From: Corinectria fuckeliana
Lineage: Eukaryota; Ascomycota; Sordariomycetes; Hypocreales; Nectriaceae
NCBI GenBank assembly: GCA_019137255.1
Contig: WPDH01000052.1
Coordinates: 248,001 to 312,000, forward strand
Direction: 5' to 3'
Length of the DNA: 64,000 bases
Position numbers and translations under genes: made by a program. Each line of letters begins with the position of its first letter. The stretch's first letter is position 1. This document shows positions 10,862-22,055 of the stretch, one piece after another. The notes under the pieces are model-generated. The model made no database searches. It was not told where the DNA came from and saw only the letters and a program-made list of their open reading frames with translations.

Positions 10862-11986
10862 CTATAGTATCCTCCTAACAGTCAACCCACTGGCATCACC
10901 ACCTTCTAATTCTAAGAGTCCACCGGCCTCGACCTTCTTCTTCCACTTATTACTCTCACACCGCGCTAGGATCATGGTCATGCGAAGAATCGCCTCGCTG
11001 CTGGAGTCGTGCTCCTGCACAGCCTGGGCGATGGGCGTGAAGATCCAGCGGCCAAATGCCCAGTTGAGAATGTATCGCCCGCTGGAGTTGGCCTCGGGCT
11101 TGGGGACGTCTGGGTCCGAGTTGGAGGGCGGGGAGGAGAGGGTCAGGACGGCCTTGATGCGGTAGACTTCGTCCTTGGGCGTGGCGTTCAGGAAGCCCAA
11201 GAGTTTGTCTGTGGAGATGGCACCGCCGCTGCCGCCGTCGACCTCGATAGAGAGGACTTCGACTTCGCTCTGGTGGGCGTGGGCGTGGTCGTCGCCGTTG
11301 GTGTGGCTATGGTTGTGACTCTCGCCGTTGGTTTTGTGGTCGCCGTTTACCTCTGCATCGGTCAGCTCCTTAGCCAGTCCTCCATCGACGCCGAACACCA
11401 GGTCCATCGAGACGCAGCCCTTGTCGCTCTTGACCTTGGCCACATCGACCTCGAGGTCGCCGACCCTGTCGAGACACTCCTCGTACCGGTCCTCGCCCGC
11501 AGCCTCCCACTTGTTGAAGACGATGAGGTCGGTGTACCGGGCCTGGATGCGTGCCGTGTAGCTCGTGTCCTCGTAGCCCTTCCAGTTCTCGACGTCGATG
11601 ACGCTGACGACGCCGTCGAGCATGTACTTCCCAGAGTCGCGCGCCAGGTGGTTGACCTCCAGGGCCAGGGTCGCGGGGAAGGCCGAGCCGCTGGTCTCGA
11701 TGACGATGCGGTCGGGCAGGACGGACCTCTCGAGCTCCTCGAGGGCGGGGCCGAGCTGGCCGACGAGGTTGCAGCAGATGCAGCCGTTGAGCAGCTCCTG
11801 GACGCCCGAGATGGCCGAGTTGGAGGCCAGCTGGGAGTCGACGGCCAGGTCGCCGAACTCGTTCTTGAGGAGGGCGAGCTTGTAGGCCGGGTTCTGCTCG
11901 CGGAGCTGCGGGATCAGGTTGAGGATCAGCGTCGTCTTCCCGGAGCCGAGAAAGCCCGTGATGATGGTGATGGGGATTGGCGCCAT
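10862..11986 (-). CDS. CobW/COG0523 (ZNG1-like) GTPase, metallochaperone
   Basis: G3E GTPase of the CobW family; members hand zinc, cobalt or other metals to client enzymes. The 374-residue product has the Walker A loop GFLGSGKT at residues 11-18. The family CxCC metal motif is GCICC at 68-72, and NKWE is the base-recognition motif. A histidine-rich insertion (HNHSHTNGDDHAHAHQ) lies between the GTPase and C-terminal domains, as in eukaryotic metal-binding members. The C-terminal CobW_C domain includes the family-typical WAFGRW segment. I start at the ATG at 11986 (MAPIPITIITGFLG), which directly precedes the first beta strand. An upstream in-frame extension to 12091 reads through an A-run and looks like leader. 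Single exon. Convergent with the 647-residue gene, 230 bases apart. Confidence 0.92.
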   Translation of the reverse strand: MAPIPITIITGFLGSGKTTLILNLIPQLREQNPAYKLALLKNEFGDLAVDSQLASNSAISGVQELLNGCICCNLVGQLGPALEELERSVLPDRIVIETSGSAFPATLALEVNHLARDSGKYMLDGVVSVIDVENWKGYEDTSYTARIQARYTDLIVFNKWEAAGEDRYEECLDRVGDLEVDVAKVKSDKGCVSMDLVFGVDGGLAKELTDAEVNGDHKTNGESHNHSHTNGDDHAHAHQSEVEVLSIEVDGGSGGAISTDKLLGFLNATPKDEVYRIKAVLTLSSPPSNSDPDVPKPEANSSGRYILNWAFGRWIFTPIAQAVQEHDSSSEAILRMTMILARCESNKWKKKVEAGGLLELEGGDASGLTVRRIL

Positions 11987-12387
11987 CTTTGGGGTCTTTT
12001 TTTTGCTTTGCGCTGCTCGTTGGCCTTTTCTAGCCTTCAAAGAAAATACTTCTCTCGAGGTTCCTGGTGGTTGAACTTGACCAAGAAACACCAGTCAGTC
12101 AGCCCACCAACAAGTTGCCGATAAGATAAGACTATCTCTTATCGATCCTATCTTCTTATCACCCCGCAGCTGCGCCTTGACGTCACCCCCATCGTAATTA
12201 TTGGAATGGTCCTTCAGCTGAGACGAAGAATCGATTGCGTAGGCCGAGAGTTTGCCGTGTTTCCTTGATGTTCACGACAGATCATACATCATCCATCGAC
12301 CTTTCACTTCGAACTTCTACTCATTCAGAAATTTCCCCGTCTCACATCAGTGAAAACTCATCAACAGTCAACCAGTCCGAAGACATC
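11987..12387. other. Divergent promoter between the CobW gene and a small conserved gene
   Basis: Four hundred bases shared by two outward-facing genes. It contains an imperfect inverted repeat of AGATAAGA/TCTTATC words at 12124-12160 (ATAAGATAAGACTATCTCTT and nearby TATCTTCTTATC), which also reads as several GATA-type (GATAAG) sites. Confidence 0.55.
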
Positions 12388-12772
12388 ATGGCTTCCGCAA
12401 ACAAGACTTCAAACGCCGACAGCTCTCAGCAGGAGGACACCTACAAGGAGCAGCTGGACCGGGCAGCTGAAGAGAACCGCCGCAACTTGAGCCAGCCCAA
12501 ACCGAACCCCATTGTCGAGAAGAGTACGTTCGCAACCTCAACTCACAGCTCTTTTCCCGGCACGGCTGCTGACCTGCAATGGTGATCTAGTTACTGAGTA
12601 CGTCCCCGCTGCCGCCAAGATTTTAGGTGGCCAGCAGAAGGACCCCAACGAGTCCAAGCCCGAGATTCCAGGGCCGCCGGAGCGACCACACCATGACGAA
12701 AAGATTGAGAAGTTTGTGAGGGAGCAGCATCGGAGCAATGGCAAGGATGGCATGTTGAATGCCCAGGAGTAG
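12388..12772 (+). CDS. Small conserved hypothetical protein (105 aa, two exons)
   Basis: Two exons, 12388-12523 and 12591-12772, joined by a 67-base intron with a GTACGT donor and CTAG acceptor; the phase is consistent and gives 105 residues. The product is hydrophilic and charged, with no signal peptide or membrane helix. Residues 15-40 are Gln/Glu/Lys-rich and probably helical. A central segment, IVEKITEYVPAAAKILG, crosses the exon junction and is the most protein-like part. The tail is Pro/Glu/His-rich. It reads like small, otherwise unannotated proteins of filamentous ascomycetes, but I assign no function. The start ATG has a good context (ATCATGGCT), and the gene is divergent from the CobW-type gene. 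Confidence 0.75.
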
Positions 12773-13218
12773 AGGGGAGATTTGTTTTGCAGTGTTATGC
12801 CGTATCAGAACCAGGTCACCGGCCAGAAATATCCAGGTGGAGTTATTCGAATTTCCAAATTTTTACGTCTTCTGTCGTGACCTCAGGCTGTCCGCCTTTC
12901 CTCTACGATAGGGACCTACCGTCCGAACCCAATCAAAATTCGAGGCAATGCTGATATGCTCAAAAAGCTCGTATTTGGAAAGGTGATACCGTCAGATGAA
13001 GGTAAGCCGTGCAGCGGAATTTGTTTCATACCCACGCGGCTCAATCAAGTGCGCGAGTAGCTCGACCAGAGCAGCAGCAAGCAAAACCATGTCGGATTTG
13101 CTTCCAGCGAAACGCGTCTTCATTCGACGACCAACGACGGAATACGACACATCCTCGGGCGAGGCTCACAGTTTTAAAAGGTTTCTCACTGGGAGATATC
13201 CCCCCTTCTTGGCGTTGA

Positions 13219-13256
13219 CCGACTACAAGAATCGCTGCAAGCAGCGATTAAGTCGG
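13219..13256. repeat. Nested inverted repeat (potential hairpin)
   Basis: Inner arms AATCGCTGC (13230-13238) and GCAGCGATT (13241-13249) are perfect complements separated by two bases. Outer arms CCGACT (13219-13224) and AGTCGG (13251-13256) also pair, with a five-base bulge on the left and one base on the right. Confidence 0.8.
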
Positions 13257-13885
13257 AAAACTTCCTATATCCAAGGGTTTTACTCTTCTGAGCGATTCCC
13301 GCTAGGGGAAAGGCAACGCGACACCGTGGGAACACCCCGAAGGGTTCTAGATGAAGGTCGTGGCGGCTCAGATGCTTTTTGATAAAGAAGAAAGGAAAAA
13401 AGAAGAGCAGAAACTTGGGAGCGTGTGCGGCCTTATAAAGCTTTTCGCATGCATGCGCTAGTCTATCTTGGGCGTGATTAGTCATTCATCGTCCAGCCTC
13501 TCCAAATCTCTGTTTTCGGGCGTCGCCCTCCCTCCAATGGGTTCGCCAAAGTAACCCGTCAACCCGTGCAGCCTATTTGGCTCCGCATATAATTACGACG
13601 GGGGTCGAGCTCAGTCAACCAAATATCTCCATAGTATCTGAAGACTCATCAATCCTCTTGGTCATGGCTTGGTGCCGTGTTTGCTACAGATACGGGATCC
13701 TCTCGCTTGTCCATTTACCTAGTCTTTACTGTGTTCCAGCTGAATACGTCTCACGGTTTTGGAGACTATGCAAGGTTGAATATTCAGTAATAGAGACGTG
13801 TTTTGTTTTCCTTCCCAACCGCGCTTACATATATGTTGCCAATGCTGTTCAACATCGAACTTTTGTGTTGATACCTAACACGATG

Positions 13886-13914
13886 CCCCCCCNNGCCCCC
13901 CCCCCCCCCCCCCC
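13886..13914. repeat. Poly-C tract with NN, low-complexity assembly uncertainty
   Basis: Seven C, two N, one G, then nineteen C. On the minus strand this is a long G-run able to form a G-quadruplex. The N bases show that the assembler could not resolve it. Confidence 0.9.
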
Positions 13915-14304
13915 AAACTGTAATCTGTAATGCGTTCTGATAGCCGAGAGACAATTTTCGTGTCACATGATTATGTGCAGATACTTTTGGCACGTATCTA
14001 GGTACTTCTCCCCTCCCGCCAGGGTGTCTGAGCATCTGCAAGCGGTTGGGGGTACATGCGGAGTACTGAGTGCTCAGAGGTAACGGTAACTTTTGTCTTC
14101 TAATTGCGACCAAGACGCTGTCTTTCGGTAGGTCCCTGGTCTCTTTTCAGTGGATTCCGCAGCGGATCAATATGCCAAAGCCAACCTGGAATTCGCTTTT
14201 ACGTTTATCCGACCACTCCCAAACACGGCGCGACTGTGAGGACTTGGCCGCTCGATCGCTGGATTAAGACGGAGCAACTCCTTTTCGTCCTCGACGACGA
14301 TACA

Positions 14305-16490
14305 ATGTCGGCTTTTGCAACATCCCACCAGACTCAGAGTCACAGCCTGGGCCAGAGACCGTTCAATCGAGAAGACTATCGGCCACCTCTGCTCCTGTCA
14401 GATCCATCCAGCCCCTCTCTCCAACACCAGACCCTTCCCGCATCAACTTCAGACTCGGCCAAGATCCTCCATAACACACTACGGCCTCCGAATCAGTACC
14501 ATGGCAGTGACAGACAACTCCGGTCTTTCCACAAGAACTCCAGGTTACCGGACTGGAACGAATTTTACAAGAATGGCCTGCCTCAAGAGGTGATCGTTAT
14601 TGATGATACACCCGAGCCCTGCCCAGAACGCGCGAACGGCGAAACCTCGAATTATCACGCGGTCGCGCCCTCAATACAACCTACTACATCTAAGAAGCGA
14701 AAGTTCGACGATAAATCAGCCCTAGAGTACCACAAACCCGCCGAGCAGCTATGCGACGACAGCTCCCAGGGCAGTATAGTGCAGGCTAAACGTTCCGATA
14801 ATCGACTCCTGGAATCCAATTCCCAATCGCAGGTGGGCTCGTCTGACCCACGCGTTAACCAGAAGAGGAAGAGGACTCGATATCAACATGCGGTTGGAGA
14901 AAACACCGGTATAGACGGGAAGTCGTTGCTGGGAACCAACATCGAATACGAAGGTCTCTCCAAACCAGTGCGCAGAGCGAAGGATGTGGCCGTAAGGATT
15001 GGGCACACGGTCAGTGATGTGGTGCACCGCTGGGGTTTTCCTCCTTGCTAACGAGTCTCAGGGTTCCCGAACGGACAGCAAGAAAATAGACGACGATGAT
15101 GGGCACTACATTGTGGTTCCCGATGCGGACCTCACAAGTCAATGTCAGTCGCTCACAGCATTCACAGCTCATGTGTTAATTGGTCTTCAGACAAAATCGG
15201 AAGGCTCCTCGGACAAGGAACGTTTGGGAAGGTTGTTCAAGCCCTCCATCACGAAACAAACGAAGTCGTGGCCGTCAAGATTATTCGATCTGTGCAAAAA
15301 TACCGCGATGCCGCCAAGATCGAGCTACGGGTTCTGCAGACACTCAAACAAAACGATGCCGAAAACAAGTACAGGTGTATACACCTTCGAGATTGCTTCG
15401 ACTTCCGCGGCCACACTTGCCTCGTTATGAATCTACTCGACTCTAGTATTTTCGATTTTCTCAGGGGGAATGGATTTGTGCCATTCCCAAACAGCCACAT
15501 CCAGAGCTTCGCCATGCAACTGTTGACCAGCGTCGCATGTAAGTTCTACTCTCCCCAGTATTTTCTACAGCTCTGATGATGGCCCTAGTCGTCCACGATC
15601 TAGGGCTGGTTCATACCGATCTAAAACCGGAAAATATCCTCCTCTCCAACGCTGCCTACCAAACATTTACCTATAATCGCACCATCCCTTCATCTCGGAC
15701 GGCCCCGAGCCGCCAGGCCCATCACCGAAAGGTTCTCCTAAGCCCCGAAATCAGACTCATCGACTTTGGATCAGCTACTTTCCAGGACGAGTACCACTCC
15801 TCTGTCGTATCAACGCGCCATTACAGGGCCCCCGAAATCATCCTCGGACTGGGGTGGTCCTTCCCCTGCGACATTTGGAGTATTGGCTGCATTCTCGTTG
15901 AGTTCTTCACGGGCGATGCATTATTCCAAACACACGACAACCTCGAGCATTTGGCAATGATGGAAGCTGTGTTTGACACCAAAATCGATACTGAGCTAGT
16001 GCGGCAAGTCAATAGATTGCCCTCAAGGGGTAATACTGCAGCTGGGTAAGTCTTCTTCTAATAATGGGCCTCACATACCCCTTGCCGATAATCGGTCGGT
16101 CTTTCAGTCAGCTAACAACACCTACAGCTACTTCAAGCGCTTCAAACTAAACTACCCGACTCCTGACACAAACCGAGCTTCAAGAAAATTCTTGAGAAGC
16201 ATGAAGCGGCTGATTGTACGTCTGAACCCTGATATGTAGCTCTTTGAGACACGAAGCTTATGCAAGTACAGGAGATCATTCCCAGCAACAACAGTTTTCT
16301 AAAGAACTTCCTCGACCTACTTCAGAGAATATTCGTATATGATCCGGCTCGTCGCATCACGGCAAAGGAGGCGTTACTTCACCCATGGTTTCGGGAACCG
16401 GTACGCGATGATGGGACGGAAGCAGCTCGAATCCGCATGGAGAGGGCTCGCATGTTTCCACCTAGTCCGCAAACGCAAACAAGGCTATAG
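14305..16490 (+). CDS. LAMMER (CLK) dual-specificity protein kinase, KNS1/Lkh1-like
   Basis: Phosphorylates SR-type splicing factors and regulators of growth and flocculation in fungi. Six exons: 14305-14991, 15062-15143, 15191-15538, 15589-16045, 16128-16215 and 16272-16490, phases consistent, about 626 residues. Residues 1-230 are a disordered, basic, Ser-rich leader. The kinase domain has the glycine loop LGQGTFGKVV, the VAIK-type lysine in VAVKIIRSVQKY, the catalytic loop HTDLKPEN, DFGSATF in place of the plain DFG context, and the activation-segment end RHYRAPE. The diagnostic LAMMER motif is present as EHLAMMEAVF. The first donor could instead be GTCAGT at 15010, which would add six residues; GTAAGG at 14992 fits the consensus better. 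The start is the first ATG in the frame. Confidence 0.95.
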
Positions 16491-17342
16491 CTTCTAGCAA
16501 GAGCGTGGAAATCAGGGTGTTTGTTTTGGGCATTCTTGGGCGTGATCTTTTTGGGATTCTTTAATTGCATGATGGCGCTTGGCTCGAACTACATGATCAA
16601 GACGGAACGACAGGTGTCAGCAAACGGCACAGGAGTAAGTCTATTGGATGATACCCAGAAGAGAAGAAGAATACATACAGCTGCAGTGTGCTCGGGCTCG
16701 TGATGGATTTATGGCGTATACAACTTAGAGCCTTGCACAAGAACAGCCTGCACTTCGGATTTCTGCTACGCCATACGGCTGGATGAATCTCCCAATTAGT
16801 ATGAGGGTTGGAAACATATCCAAAGCTACTTCATAGGTGCAGCACGGGGTCATCTCGACCTCGACCAGCCGCACGAAGCGGGAGAAAACTTGGTTAAAGT
16901 GCCTCGTAATACTTGCTAAGCGAAGCTCGAAAACTCGGAGTAGCTCACGGTTACCCAACGTAGTTTGTCCCCGAGGGCAATTGTTTTTATTGTACTACTA
17001 GGTGGTTCCTAAGCATGATCAGACCCCAAAGCATGGGATTGTAGGTTGTCCTAACCCTACTTCGTACAGGTCAGTAAGTGTGGCCATCCTTAGGTGTTCC
17101 GACTTAGTTAGAACTAAGTCTCTAGTCTGCTTAGAACTACTATCTTAGGTCCCACTGGTATCTAGATCATCTAAATCATCATCAACACTTAAGAAAAGAG
17201 CCAAATTTCCTCCCTAGCCTAAACTGTTCATTCTTCGGGAGTTGGGCACCCTTCAGTCGTTTCTGAAAAGTTCCTCGCCACCTCCGGTCAAAAAGCGGTG
17301 TCGCCTCAACATTGCTCATGTCCCTCGACTTGAATAGCTTCT
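16491..17342. other. Intergenic region, nothing recognised
   Basis: About 850 bases between the 3' ends of two convergent genes, moderately A+T-rich (16960-17260), with no supported reading frame or repeat. Confidence 0.6.
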
Positions 17343-18571
17343 CTATGATTGGGGAGTCTTAATTCTTTCAACATCCCAGAAGACATACCCCAGTGCCCGT
17401 AAAGGATAGTTCTCCCAGCGGTCTCGAATCCTCAAGTATTTGCCTCTTCTTGAAGGCTCTAGCATATCGTAGCCTAAGTTGGTTCTCGAGGGGTCGCTAT
17501 TGTCGTGGTCCCCGTGAAGCGGTGTGCGTTGCCAGGAGCCAATTTCGAGGGCGTCTGGTAGAGAAGCGTGTGAGCCTGGGCCGTTGGCATGGATGAGGTT
17601 GACTCGGATCAGGTCGACGCGTCTGTCCTTGTCGGCGCGTATAAGCTGAAACATGAAGTCGAAGCCGAACGAGACTATATAGTTGATCATGTCTTGTTCC
17701 TCGGCGTCCTTGTCCCTGCCCTCCCTATGCCGGCCACCGTAGATGTGTAGGAATGAGAGCTCCCGCTCCGGGACTTGGACCAGATGATTGGCTTTATCTT
17801 CTGAGGAGCTAGATTCCAACGGAGGAACTCTCACACCCGGGGCGGAGAGGACAGCTTCGATAATCTGGTTTTGAAGATCGTCGACGACATCCCCCACAAA
17901 CGAGGCGAAGTATTGGTGAACGCAGCTCATTTCTTCCACCTCCCAGGAGCTAAGGCGGGCTATAAAGAGTGTGAATTGTTCATGACGATTAAAGGCCGAC
18001 ATTGACTTTCTATGATACATAGGAAAGGCTTTGATGTTTAGTTCAAGTCGTAGAAAGGCACGCTGAAGCCGTATAAGCTCGGACTCGGAGGGCCTTTGCG
18101 CGAAAGGTAATTGTTGAACCTTACCACGCTGCAGTATGATGTCTGTAGACGAAGGTCGAGGAAGGTGGAGCTTCTTTTGGGCGAAGGCATGCATCGTGCA
18201 GTCAAAATAGCCCTCGACAAATAGGCAAAGCCGGTTACGGAGACGGAGCAGCGCGATTAGCTCTTCCTTTTGGTCCTTGGAAAGTCAAACGGTGTAGGTT
18301 CGCAGTATTGATAAAAAAACGCGGTGAGCTGTTGCTGGCTTGATGGACAAATTCGAGTCGCAACAGGAGCATGCAGAATTGCGACGGCATGACGAAGAGT
18401 TTCTTCTGGAAGGGCGATCCTGATGACCGATGAGAGGATGCGCTCTGGCGAGCGAATAAAGATTTGGAGACAAGGCGCTGATGCTGAGATGAGGCGATAC
18501 AATTTGCGAGGTGAGTCGATGTTGTGCAAGATCATGGAGAGCAGCTCTGGCGGTAACCTATCGAGCAACAT
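17343..18571 (-). pseudogene. F-box protein gene interrupted by a one-base frameshift
   Basis: The first frame starts at the ATG at 18571 and opens with a typical F-box, LLDRLPPELLSMILHNIDSP followed by RKLYRLISASAPCL. F-box proteins recruit substrates to SCF ubiquitin ligases. After PTPFDFPR the frame runs into a stop. The continuation KEELIALLRLRNRLCLFVEG, typical of this fungal F-box family, is in another frame that then stays open to the stop at 17343. The shift is at the AAGGACC run at about 18275; one missing G would repair it, and I see no intron signals that would. The remainder is a helical domain of roughly 310 residues ending in DVERIKTPQS. It is either a recent null allele or a sequencing error; the absence of other lesions favours a recent event or error. 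Confidence 0.72.
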
Positions 18572-18929
18572 GACGTCGAGATGAGACAGGGCGTTGAGAA
18601 AGAGAAGAGATGGGACGAGGTGACTTTGATATGAGGCTACAACTCACGAGTTAGCCGACTGGCAGTCTTGGTCTGGGCATCAGTCCTATGTATGTATCTG
18701 CCCAAGCCTGATCGCAGAATGATGGAGATTATCAAGGCTACACTCGGAAGCAAAACACATTCAGTCAACCTATGTTTCTTTGTTACTGACTTTTCAGCAG
18801 AGTAGTTAACTGGCACTCTTCCTATTGTCCTATTGGGCTAGTCGAACGGTTACTGTGTATTTGGCGAACAGGGTAGATCTATGCTGATAGTTACATAGAC
18901 ATTAATTACCGTTTTCATGAGCCCACGAT
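18572..18929. other. Intergenic region, nothing recognised
   Basis: About 360 bases with no reading frame or repeat of note. It lies between the start of the F-box gene and the stop of the dehydrogenase gene, both on the minus strand. Confidence 0.6.
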
Positions 18930-20093
18930 CTATAGCCGAATCACAAGCTTCCCAACCTGCTTTCCCTGCCATATGTGCTCGATGGCCTCGTCCGCCTTAT
19001 CAAATGGATAGACTGCGTCGATGATGTCGTCAAAGCGGATTTTCGTGGCGGACAAAGCAGCACAGAGATCGTCCATATCATGCTTGGACCCAGCATTGAT
19101 CCCTCTGATATTGAGATTTAGCCCTATGTTACTTGAAAACGACAGGGTACGGAAGCCGCCTACCTTAGGACTACTCTTCTGTCGATCAGGAGTGGAAGAA
19201 GCTCCGCAAGCTCCTGAGGGTCCTGTCGACTGAGATACCCGACCTGGCTGATGGTGCCGCCGCGCCGTGTACATTTCATGCTCTTCACTAACGACGCAGT
19301 GCCCCCAACCTCAACGACGAGATCAACACCCACGCCATCGGTGAGCTTCAGAACGTCCTCGTGCCAGGAGGGATTCTTGGCGTAGTTGACAGTCGACAGA
19401 GGGGGCTTTGGGAACTTCTCGCTCACGGTCTTGAGCTTTTCGTCACTCGAGGAGGTCAAAATCACCCGGAGGCCCGCGGCACGAGCAAGCTTCAGCGCAA
19501 ACAGACTCACACCACCAGTGCCTTTCAGACAGTCAGTCAACACCGATATGCTGATCAATGGTCATTGTGGATATACCTTGGATCAGGACGCTTTTCCCAA
19601 TGCCAATGCCCTTCAGCGCCTCCCAAGCCGTCACGCCCGCGCATGGTATGACGCTGGCCTCGACCCAGTCCAAATGAGCCGGGAGTTTGCACAATTTCCG
19701 TTCATCAAACACGATATAGTCTGCCAGAACTCCGTCCTCGTCTGCCGCTAGCCAGGACCGGGTGGCCTCTCGGCCCGTGATGTTCTCCGTGTCGATTATA
19801 GGGGCGACCCGATCCCCAAGCGCCAATGTTGTCACACTCTCCCCTGCGGCAACAACCTCGCCAGCTGCGTCGTTGCACGGTATGCCATGTGGGATTACCG
19901 GCCAAGGGTTGCCGCCGTTTGCAATGTTAGCATCTCTGTAGTTGAGAGAGACGGCGTGGACCTTGATGAGGACCGAATTGGCGGTGATGGGAAGCGGCAA
20001 AGCTTCAGTGACAAGCTTCACCTTCGTAGTGCCAGGGGTATAGTCGTCAGTCTGGCGATAGGCTCGGCGAGATGTGATGTTGGTGGTAACCAT
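18930..20093 (-). CDS. Zinc-independent medium-chain dehydrogenase / quinone oxidoreductase-like protein
   Basis: NADPH-dependent oxidoreductase of the MDR superfamily; the substrate is not predictable. Three exons, 20093-19577, 19521-19164 and 19104-18930, phases consistent, 349 residues. The N-terminal GroES-like domain has SLNYRDANI and the GD(R)V turn; the catalytic zinc Cys/His ligands of alcohol dehydrogenases are absent. The Rossmann fold begins at ALKGIGIGKSVLIQGTGGVS, which crosses the first splice junction. The second acceptor was set at ATATCAG (19105) because it gives VVLRGINAGSKHD, the usual family reading; an earlier AG would insert a few extra residues. A TATA-like box (TTTATAAAAA, 20171-20180) lies about 80 bases before the ATG. 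Confidence 0.9.
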
Positions 20094-20170
20094 ATTCGCC
20101 TACCTGCTTTTGTGATTGATTTCTTTTGCAATTGATTTGCTTCCGCGCGGACAAAGAGTTCACGAGCCTC

Positions 20171-20180
20171 TTTTTATAAA
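20171..20180 (-). promoter_or_regulatory. TATA-like box of the dehydrogenase gene
   Basis: TTTATAAAAA on the minus strand, about 80 bases upstream of the start codon at 20093, at a usual distance for a fungal TATA element. Confidence 0.5.
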
Positions 20181-20576
20181 GGAAGCCTTACCTATATCAT
20201 CATGCTATAATTGGTCTTGCTGACATATTAAACATTGCGGGGTAATATGAACTCGCCGTCTTTTCGAATTACAAATCTACGCTGGCTTAGTCAACTAGTG
20301 TATAGGACTGATAGATCTGTGAGTCGGTTTAGACAGCTGGTCATTGTTACTTACAGAGTGTACTGCGACTGTGGTGGATCATCTAGGCTCGTCGAATATT
20401 GGCTTGCTCACTTGCGGGCTATGGGAGTGACCGTGATGTAAATGTATTTTCCAATTAAATCTGACTTTGACAGTGGAACTGGCACTTTGAGGACTCACGA
20501 AAGTCTTGTTCACTGCATCCTGCATGGAATGTAAATATCTAACAGCTTTGAATGATGCTGTACCAATACCCAGAAA

Positions 20577-20961
20577 TCACACATCTAACATAGCCAAAAT
20601 AGCTTCTATAAGCACAGTACATCCGGCAAGAACGACAGAAACGATCGTAATCTTTACCATGTACCTAGCAATACGGTAGGAAACATCTGCTATAATCAGG
20701 ATGAATCCAAAAAAGAGTACCATTACCCAGAAAGGATATTGTTCCTTGGTGTTAGAGAAGACATTACGGACGAAATCACGGACGAAATCAAGCCAAGTCG
20801 CCACCAAAAACTCCGTGTTCCAAAAAGACTTCATAGAAAGCTCCGTAGTCCGATCAGCTGTGTTGAATAGTTAGCGCCTGATTTTTCAGAAGATGAGGGT
20901 GTTACTTACCTATCCAAGAGGTCATCATGTTCATCAAAGTCGGAAAGGAGATATTCTGCAT
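20577..20961 (-). CDS. Small two-exon integral membrane protein (110 aa)
   Basis: Two exons, 20961-20910 and 20857-20577. The 52-base intron has a perfect GTAAGT donor, a GCTAAC branch point and an ACACAG acceptor, and the phases give 110 residues. A TATATAA sequence lies about 70 bases upstream of the start. The C-terminal half holds two hydrophobic segments (around residues 62-80 and 87-108, for example WVMVLFFGFILIIADV) with a short basic loop between them. A 12-base tandem duplication encodes DFVRDFVR just before the first helix. I do not recognise the family. Two short helices after an amphipathic region loosely recall Apq12-type nuclear-envelope proteins, but this is only a resemblance in layout. 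The strong intron signals argue for a real gene. Confidence 0.7.
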
Positions 20962-22055
20962 CTGGAGTGGTGAGACGGAAAGATATCTGGTGGTTCTGGA
21001 TGAATGTAGTAGATCTTACGCCGTGTTATATAGGTGAGTGTGAATGAATGTTCGAAAATATAGTGAACCGCACACAATTCGATGGATGTATGACCCCGTC
21101 TAAGGAGGCGAGTTCAACAGGGACGACGGCCAGACTACAACAAGGGTAGCCAAACATCGTGTCTGTTCCAAATCCATAGGGTGGGTACAAAAACTATGCT
21201 TTATTGCCCGACTCAGAGGAGGCTTTTGTGTTTCCGCTATTATTGTTCGCCATTACTGGCTGTATGCTTCTTTGAAGGCCATATAGAACAGAAATCATGG
21301 TTAGTAAGCCGATAAACATGCAAGCTAAGACACAGAGAAAATAAGAATAGTTAAGAGTTCAAGGTCGTTAGTGGTTCGTTGGCAAGATTGGGGGTTGGTC
21401 TCTTTGTTTATCAAACTCGCAGGTTAGCCAAGCACAGTTCAATCGTATGTGGGTTGTACTCAGAAACATGCTCAGTCCACCAGAATTTTCAGGAGAATAT
21501 TGCCTGCTGTAGAGCTTTGCGATGCCAGACGCAAATCAAAGGACATTTTCCCGTGTATCAGTTGGCTTGTTTTCTCTAGAGCTAAGAATAGTTGCACTGG
21601 CCCGTTACTTGATCAACAATCATGTACTTTACAGTATCTTATTTGAAATTTGTTGTTGCTAGTTGAGCTAACTGCAAAGTAATAACATCAGCCTACATCC
21701 TTTCGGTAGTTACCGCACTTTGTTGGTAGATGTGACTGTTGCGGCATGAAGAGCTGAATCGATGGAACTAGAAGCTTTCGGCTTTTTTAGCATGCGATGA
21801 GGTGTGGGAAATGGTCAGTTTCATTCGGTATGCTGTTCATTTTGACTTGCCTCATTTGCTAATTCCTTCAGCGCTGGATGCGACTGACGTGCTATATCTA
21901 AAGGTGTCGGGAATGTAGCTGCTTCACAGCAGCCCGGGCGCAACATGCACATTAGTGCTGTTAAGAACTCGTTTGAAGAATTCTTACTTTTAGTGCAACC
22001 GTACATGACATCCTGTTTAACAAAGAAAACTTTGCCTCCATATCCAGCCTCTCAA
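20962..22055. other. Intergenic region, nothing recognised
   Basis: About 1.1 kb, mildly A+T-rich. The left end is the promoter of the small membrane protein. Frames here are short and lack ATG context or motifs. Confidence 0.6.

Larger units (their letters stand above)
12773..14304. other. Intergenic region with poly-C tract, two ambiguous bases and a hairpin
   Basis: No supported gene. A plus-strand frame from 12996 gives 128 residues with no recognisable motif. The region holds a strong imperfect palindrome at 13219-13256. It also holds a C-run broken by two N at 13893-13894, which marks an unresolved low-complexity tract. Confidence 0.6.

Noticed and set aside
11009..12124. 371-residue plus-strand frame opposite the CobW gene
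   Set aside because: Acidic low-complexity product produced by the GC-rich codons of the real gene.
12996..13382. 128-residue plus-strand frame
   Set aside because: ATG start but no motif, no intron signals, and it overlaps the hairpin; not enough to call a gene.
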